From positions 1 to 8,506 of the forward strand of contig NZ_DASZGI010000203.1 of assembly GCF_035938995.1 (NCBI RefSeq): a stretch of DNA of 8,506 nucleotides, in the 5' to 3' direction. The notes below the pieces were generated by a model. The model made no database searches. It was not told where the DNA came from and was given only the letters and a program-made list of their open reading frames with translations. Below are positions 6,013 to 8,506 of the stretch, piece after piece (position 1 is the stretch's first letter; each line of letters begins with the position of its first letter). The position numbers and the translations under genes are program-made. The DNA is from DASZGI01 sp035938995 (GTDB lineage: Bacteria > Actinomycetota > Actinomycetes > Streptomycetales > Catenulisporaceae).

Positions 6013-6835
6013 GGCGGCTGATCTCCCGGTGCAGGTCGTCGGTGATTTCACGGGCGAGTTCGGCGACCGCGGCGTCCTCGATGCGGCGCGGCTGCGGGAT
6101 GTCGACGGTCCACTCGCGCGCGACGCGGCCGGGCCGGGACGACAGCAGGATCACCCGCTGCCCGAGGCGTACGGCCTCGCGCACGTTGTGCGTGACGAAC
6201 AGAATCGTGGTGCCGGTCTGCTGCCACAGCGCGGTCAGCTCGCCGTGCAAGGCGTCGCGGGTGATCGCGTCGAGGGCGGCGAAGGGTTCGTCCATGAGCA
6301 GGACGTCCGCCTGCTGGGCGAGGGCGCGAGCCAGGGCGACGCGCTGGCGCATGCCGCCGGAGAGCTCGTGCACGCGCTTGGACGCCGCGCCGTCCAGGCG
6401 GACCAGGTGGAGCAGCCGCTCCGCCTCGGCGCGGCGCTCCACCCGGCCCAGACCGCGCAGGCGCAGCGCGAGCTCGATGTTGCCCGCGGCGGTCAGCCAC
6501 GGGAACAGGGCGGATTCCTGGAACATCAGCGCGGCGCGGCCTTCGCCCCCGACGCTCTTCGCGCCGCCCCCGTCGGTGCCGGGCAGGTCGATGGCGCCGG
6601 AAGTCGCGGGCTCGAGTCCGGCGATGAGCGCGAGCAGGGTCGACTTACCGCAGCCGGAGGCGCCGAGCAGGCAGACGAACTCGCCTGGCGCGACGGACAG
6701 GTCGATCCCGTCCAGCACCAGGGGGCTGTTCTTGCCGAACCGCTTGGTGACCGCGGTCAGCCGCACCGCCGGCTCGCCGAGCGCGGTCGGAGTCGGGGCC
6801 GGGCTCTCGGGCGTCGAATCGGTGATCACGGTCAC
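6002..6835 (-). CDS. ABC transporter ATP-binding protein, SsuB/TauB type
   Basis: A 277-residue nucleotide-binding subunit that powers the adjacent permease. All ABC motifs are present in order: Walker A GASGCGKST (58-66), Q-loop Gln106 in MFQESALFPWLT, signature LSGGMRQR (158-165), Walker B VLLMDEP (178-184), D-loop ALDA (187-190) and switch His216 in FVTHNVREA. The MFQESALFPWL and THNVREAV forms are typical of the nitrate/sulfonate/taurine group. The first ~22 residues are a Pro/Thr-rich tail ahead of the first beta-strand. The GTG start at 6835 is backed by a strong AGGAGG (6846-6841) five bases upstream. A perfect 12-bp hairpin just ahead of that ribosome site separates it from the binding-protein gene. 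Confidence 0.94.
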   Translation of the reverse strand: MTVITDSTPESPAPTPTALGEPAVRLTAVTKRFGKNSPLVLDGIDLSVAPGEFVCLLGASGCGKSTLLALIAGLEPATSGAIDLPGTDGGGAKSVGGEGRAALMFQESALFPWLTAAGNIELALRLRGLGRVERRAEAERLLHLVRLDGAASKRVHELSGGMRQRVALARALAQQADVLLMDEPFAALDAITRDALHGELTALWQQTGTTILFVTHNVREAVRLGQRVILLSSRPGRVAREWTVDIPQPRRIEDAAVAELAREITDDLHREISRHGQ

Positions 6836-6853
6836 GGTGCCCTCCTTCTCCTG

Positions 6854-6889
6854 GCCCGGTTCCGGTGCGGGGTGGCGCCGGAACCGGGC
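6854..6889 (-). promoter_or_regulatory. Intercistronic hairpin between binding-protein and ATPase genes
   Basis: A perfect 12-bp stem pairs GCCCGGTTCCGG (6854-6865) with CCGGAACCGGGC (6878-6889), with a 12-nt loop. In - strand reading it lies 46 nt after the binding-protein stop and ends 7 nt before the AGGAGG of the ATPase gene. There is no T tract. By analogy with other ABC operons it probably acts as a partial terminator or 3' stabiliser, giving more binding protein than ATPase and permease. Confidence 0.65.
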
Positions 6890-6935
6890 GTGTGTCGATC
6901 GCGCCGGGTGGCGCGGGTAGACGGGTCGCTGCGGG

Positions 6936-8066
6936 CTACTGGCTGCCGAGTCCGGCCGAGCTGACGGCCGGGTCGCCGGCCGCGGTCAGTGCCTGGTTCA
7001 ACAGCGTCAGGTCGAAGATGCCGTTCAGGCTGGTCTGCTTGAGCAGCCCGACCGCGACCGCGTGGTCCAGGCTGGTCTGCAGGCTGCCGGCTTCCGGGTC
7101 GTTGGTGACGTTCTCCTCGCCCCAGGCCCGGGTGATCACGTCGGCCGCGAGCGCCTTGCCGGTCAGCGTCTTGATCGAGCTGTTGACCAGCGTCGCGGCG
7201 GCGGTCGGGTTCGCGGTGACCCACGCGTTCGCGTCCAGCTGACCCTCGATCAGCGCCTTGACTGTCTGCGGGTGCGCCTTGAGGTAGGAGGTGGCCACGA
7301 CCAGGTTGGTGGTGGCGAACTGCCCGTTCGGCCACAACGTCTTCTCGTCCACGAGCACGTGGCCCTTGCCCTCGACGACCAGGCGGGAGGCCCAGGGCTC
7401 GGGGACCCAGGCGCCGTCGATCTTCCCGGCCTCGAACAGGGTCAGCGTGGTGGCGTTGTCGCTGGGCTGGATGTTCACGTCGCCGCCGCCCTGCTGCGTG
7501 GTGGCGTAGCCCTGCTGCTTGAGCCAGTAGCGCAGCGCGACGTCCTGCGTGTTGCCCAGCTGCGGCGAGGCGAGCGTCTTGCCCTTGAGGTCGGCAGCCG
7601 AGTTGATTTTGCTGGAGACGACCAGTTCCGCGCCCGCGTTCTCGGCACCCGCGACGATCGTCAGGCCGGTGCCCTTGGACTTGACGTACGCGTTGAGAGC
7701 AGAGGACGGACCGACGTACGCGGCGTCGAGTTGGCCGCCGAGCAGCGCGGTCATCTCGTCCGGGCCGGCGTTGAAGATCTGGGTGCTGAGCTTGGTGCTG
7801 CCGAGCTTGTCGGTGAAGAAGTTCTTCGCGACTCCCACGATCGGGGTGGTGTGGGTGACGTTCGCGAAGTAGCCGAGCCGCAGCTCCGTCGCCGGTGTGC
7901 CACTGGAGGTGGTGTTGGCGTTCGCGGCGGGCGCGGTGTTCGACGCGGTCGCGCACGCGGCGGTCAGGGCGAGGGCGGCGGCCGCGATGGCCGCTCCGCT
8001 GAGGGTGCGCTTGAGCCGGTGCGCACCCGCCTTTACGGCGGTGGTTCCGAAAATGGACGGGGACAC
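6936..8066 (-). CDS. Lipoprotein substrate-binding protein of a sulfonate/sulfate-type ABC transporter
   Basis: A 376-residue periplasmic-binding-protein-like lipoprotein of the SsuA/TauA/NrtA (NMT1-like) fold that captures the cargo outside the membrane and delivers it to the adjacent permease. Residues 1-37 are a lipoprotein signal peptide with a basic head (HRLKR) and hydrophobic Ala/Leu core; LTAAC places the lipidated Cys at 38. A low-complexity Ala/Asn/Thr/Ser linker (39-60) precedes the first strand LRLGYFANVTHTTPIVG. Family features include the GGQLDAAYVGPSSALNAYV lobe (110-128), DLKGKTLASPQLGNTQDVAL (159-178) and GKIDGAWVPEPWASRLV (214-230). The GTG at 8066 has GAGGA (8076-8072) five bases upstream. 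Gene order cysN, lipoprotein, ATPase, permease, chelatase matches my recollection of the streptomycete sulfate-reduction cluster. Substrate (sulfate, thiosulfate or sulfonate) cannot be read from sequence; no SsuD monooxygenase is in view. Confidence 0.92.
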   Translation of the reverse strand: MSPSIFGTTAVKAGAHRLKRTLSGAAIAAAALALTAACATASNTAPAANANTTSSGTPATELRLGYFANVTHTTPIVGVAKNFFTDKLGSTKLSTQIFNAGPDEMTALLGGQLDAAYVGPSSALNAYVKSKGTGLTIVAGAENAGAELVVSSKINSAADLKGKTLASPQLGNTQDVALRYWLKQQGYATTQQGGGDVNIQPSDNATTLTLFEAGKIDGAWVPEPWASRLVVEGKGHVLVDEKTLWPNGQFATTNLVVATSYLKAHPQTVKALIEGQLDANAWVTANPTAAATLVNSSIKTLTGKALAADVITRAWGEENVTNDPEAGSLQTSLDHAVAVGLLKQTSLNGIFDLTLLNQALTAAGDPAVSSAGLGSQ

Positions 8067-8071
8067 GTGAA

Positions 8072-8076
8072 TCCTC
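8072..8076 (-). promoter_or_regulatory. Ribosome binding site of the binding-protein gene, possibly sequestered
   Basis: GAGGA on the - strand lies 5 nt before the GTG start at 8066. It is the 3' part of CTCACGAGGA (8081-8072), which is perfectly complementary to TCCTCGTGAG upstream at 8198-8189, so the leader RNA could hide this site. Confidence 0.55.
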
Positions 8077-8137
8077 GTGAGGTGTGAAGATGCGCGGACA
8101 GGACGCGGTGCTTATCGAGCGCGGCGGTGCGGATGCT

Positions 8138-8179
8138 TGAGCCGGTACATCCGCTGCGTGAGCTGGTACATCCGCTCAG
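8138..8179. repeat. 21-bp tandem repeat, two copies
   Basis: Units 8138-8158 and 8159-8179 match at 18 of 21 positions and share the exact block GGTACATCCGCT preceded by TGAGC. On the - strand each copy carries GCGGATG, the partner of CATCCGC at 8136-8130. Confidence 0.8.
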
Positions 8180-8205
8180 CCGCCCTGTCTCACGAGGACT
8201 GATGG

Positions 8206-8222
8206 CGCCGGAGATCCCGGCG
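8206..8222 (-). terminator. Small hairpin just after cysN
   Basis: CGCCGG (8206-8211) and CCGGCG (8217-8222) form a 6-bp GC-only stem with a 5-nt loop, 20 nt after the cysN stop. It is short and has no T tract, so it is more likely a weak pause, processing or partial termination element than a full terminator. Confidence 0.35.
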
Positions 8223-8242
8223 AGGACGAAGTCAGGCATCTG

Positions 8243-8506
8243 TCAGACCCCTACCGCGTTCACGGCGAGCGGCGTGCCGACCATCCCCGCGGTCAGCGTC
8301 ATTCCGTCGGCGGAGTCGATGAGTAGGAAGGAGCCGGTGCGGCGGTTGTCGGCGTAGTCGTCGAGCGGCAGCGGCGCGGAGGTGCGCAGGGTGATCTGCC
8401 CGATCTCGTTGACCGACAGCGCAGCGGGGGAGGGCTCGGACGTGACGGTGTCGATGTCCAGCCGTGCGTCGAGCGAGCCGACGATCGCCTTCACGGTCGC
8501 GGTGCC
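8243..8506 (-). CDS. cysN: Sulfate adenylyltransferase subunit 1 (CysN), C-terminal part
   Basis: The last 87 residues of CysN, the GTPase subunit that, with CysD, makes adenosine 5'-phosphosulfate from ATP and sulfate in the cytoplasm. The rest, including the GTP-binding domain, lies beyond the right edge. The visible part is the C-terminal EF-Tu-like beta-barrel with the family hallmarks VKAIVGSLDARLDIDT, LSVNEIGQITLRT and the very typical NRRTGSFLLID, ending AGMVGTPLAVNAVGV before TGA at 8245-8243. The frame stays open to the window edge with no start needed inside. It is the upstream neighbour of the transporter genes on the same strand, 176 nt away, and it anchors the whole - strand set to assimilatory sulfate reduction. 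Without the N-terminal part I cannot say whether a CysC (APS kinase) fusion exists, but the C-terminus ends normally for an unfused CysN. Confidence 0.93.
   Translation of the reverse strand, partial: GTATVKAIVGSLDARLDIDTVTSEPSPAALSVNEIGQITLRTSAPLPLDDYADNRRTGSFLLIDSADGMTLTAGMVGTPLAVNAVGV

Larger units (their letters stand above)
8067..8242 (-). promoter_or_regulatory. Structured 176-nt leader between cysN and the binding-protein gene
   Basis: This gap contains, in - strand order, a 6-bp hairpin (8222-8206), a candidate anti-Shine-Dalgarno sequence (8198-8189), a 21-bp tandem repeat (8179-8138), a CATCCGC sequence (8136-8130) able to pair with GCGGATG in either repeat, a 19-codon open frame (8171-8112), and the ribosome site of the next gene. 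No known riboswitch family is recognised and no clear -35/-10 pair is visible. The layout suggests post-transcriptional or attenuation-type control of the transporter genes; this is inference. Confidence 0.4.

Noticed and set aside
5768..6964. A 398-residue + strand frame antisense to the permease and ATPase genes
   Set aside because: It mirrors the well-supported ABC transporter genes and has no recognisable domain.
8033..8239. A 68-residue - strand frame with an SGCT repeat across the cysN-lipoprotein gap
   Set aside because: The repeat simply reflects the 21-bp DNA repeat, the frame runs into the lipoprotein gene in another frame, and the composition is not gene-like.

Overview
The window is strongly GC-rich with G/C at third codon positions, and several genes start with GTG. 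Gene content matches a mycelial high-GC actinobacterium of the Streptomyces / Catenulispora / Actinospica kind: a secreted multidomain protein with Ig-like repeats, an actinobacterial ZapE-type ATPase, a PPK2, and an assimilatory sulfur cluster ordered as in streptomycetes. The lineage is inferred from gene content and style; no rRNA or other marker gene is present.

Left half, + strand. (1) The 3' end of a large secreted protein: an unidentified segment, two tandem Ig-like repeats of 91 residues, and a C-terminal beta-rich, probably carbohydrate-binding, module. A hairpin terminator follows. (2) zapE, an AFG1-like P-loop ATPase, about 90 bp downstream of a good match to a Crp (cAMP receptor protein) operator. 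(3) ppk2, a polyphosphate:nucleotide phosphotransferase with an unusual Lys-rich N-terminal extension of about 128 residues, ended by a hairpin. (4) A small secreted acidic protein of unknown function with a strong ribosome site and its own strong terminator at 4232-4271.

Right half, - strand, read right to left: the 3' end of cysN (sulfate adenylyltransferase large subunit), a structured 176-nt gap, a lipoprotein substrate-binding protein, an SsuB/TauB-type ATPase, an SsuC/TauC-type permease, and a two-domain CbiX/SirB-like chelatase. ATPase and permease overlap by 11 nt; permease and chelatase overlap by 4 nt (ATGA). The set makes sense as one sulfur-assimilation operon: sulfate or sulfonate enters through the ABC transporter, CysN (with CysD outside the window) activates sulfate, and the chelatase supplies siroheme for sulfite reductase, which should lie outside the window. 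The + and - genes converge around 4215-4330.

No tRNA, rRNA, CRISPR array, insertion sequence or phage gene was seen. The most interesting non-coding signals are in the cysN / binding-protein gap: a tandem 21-bp repeat, alternative hairpins, and a 10-nt sequence complementary to the binding-protein ribosome site. The most interesting protein features are the histone-tail-like extension of PPK2 and the small secreted protein, whose mature form has no Lys, Arg, Cys or Trp.
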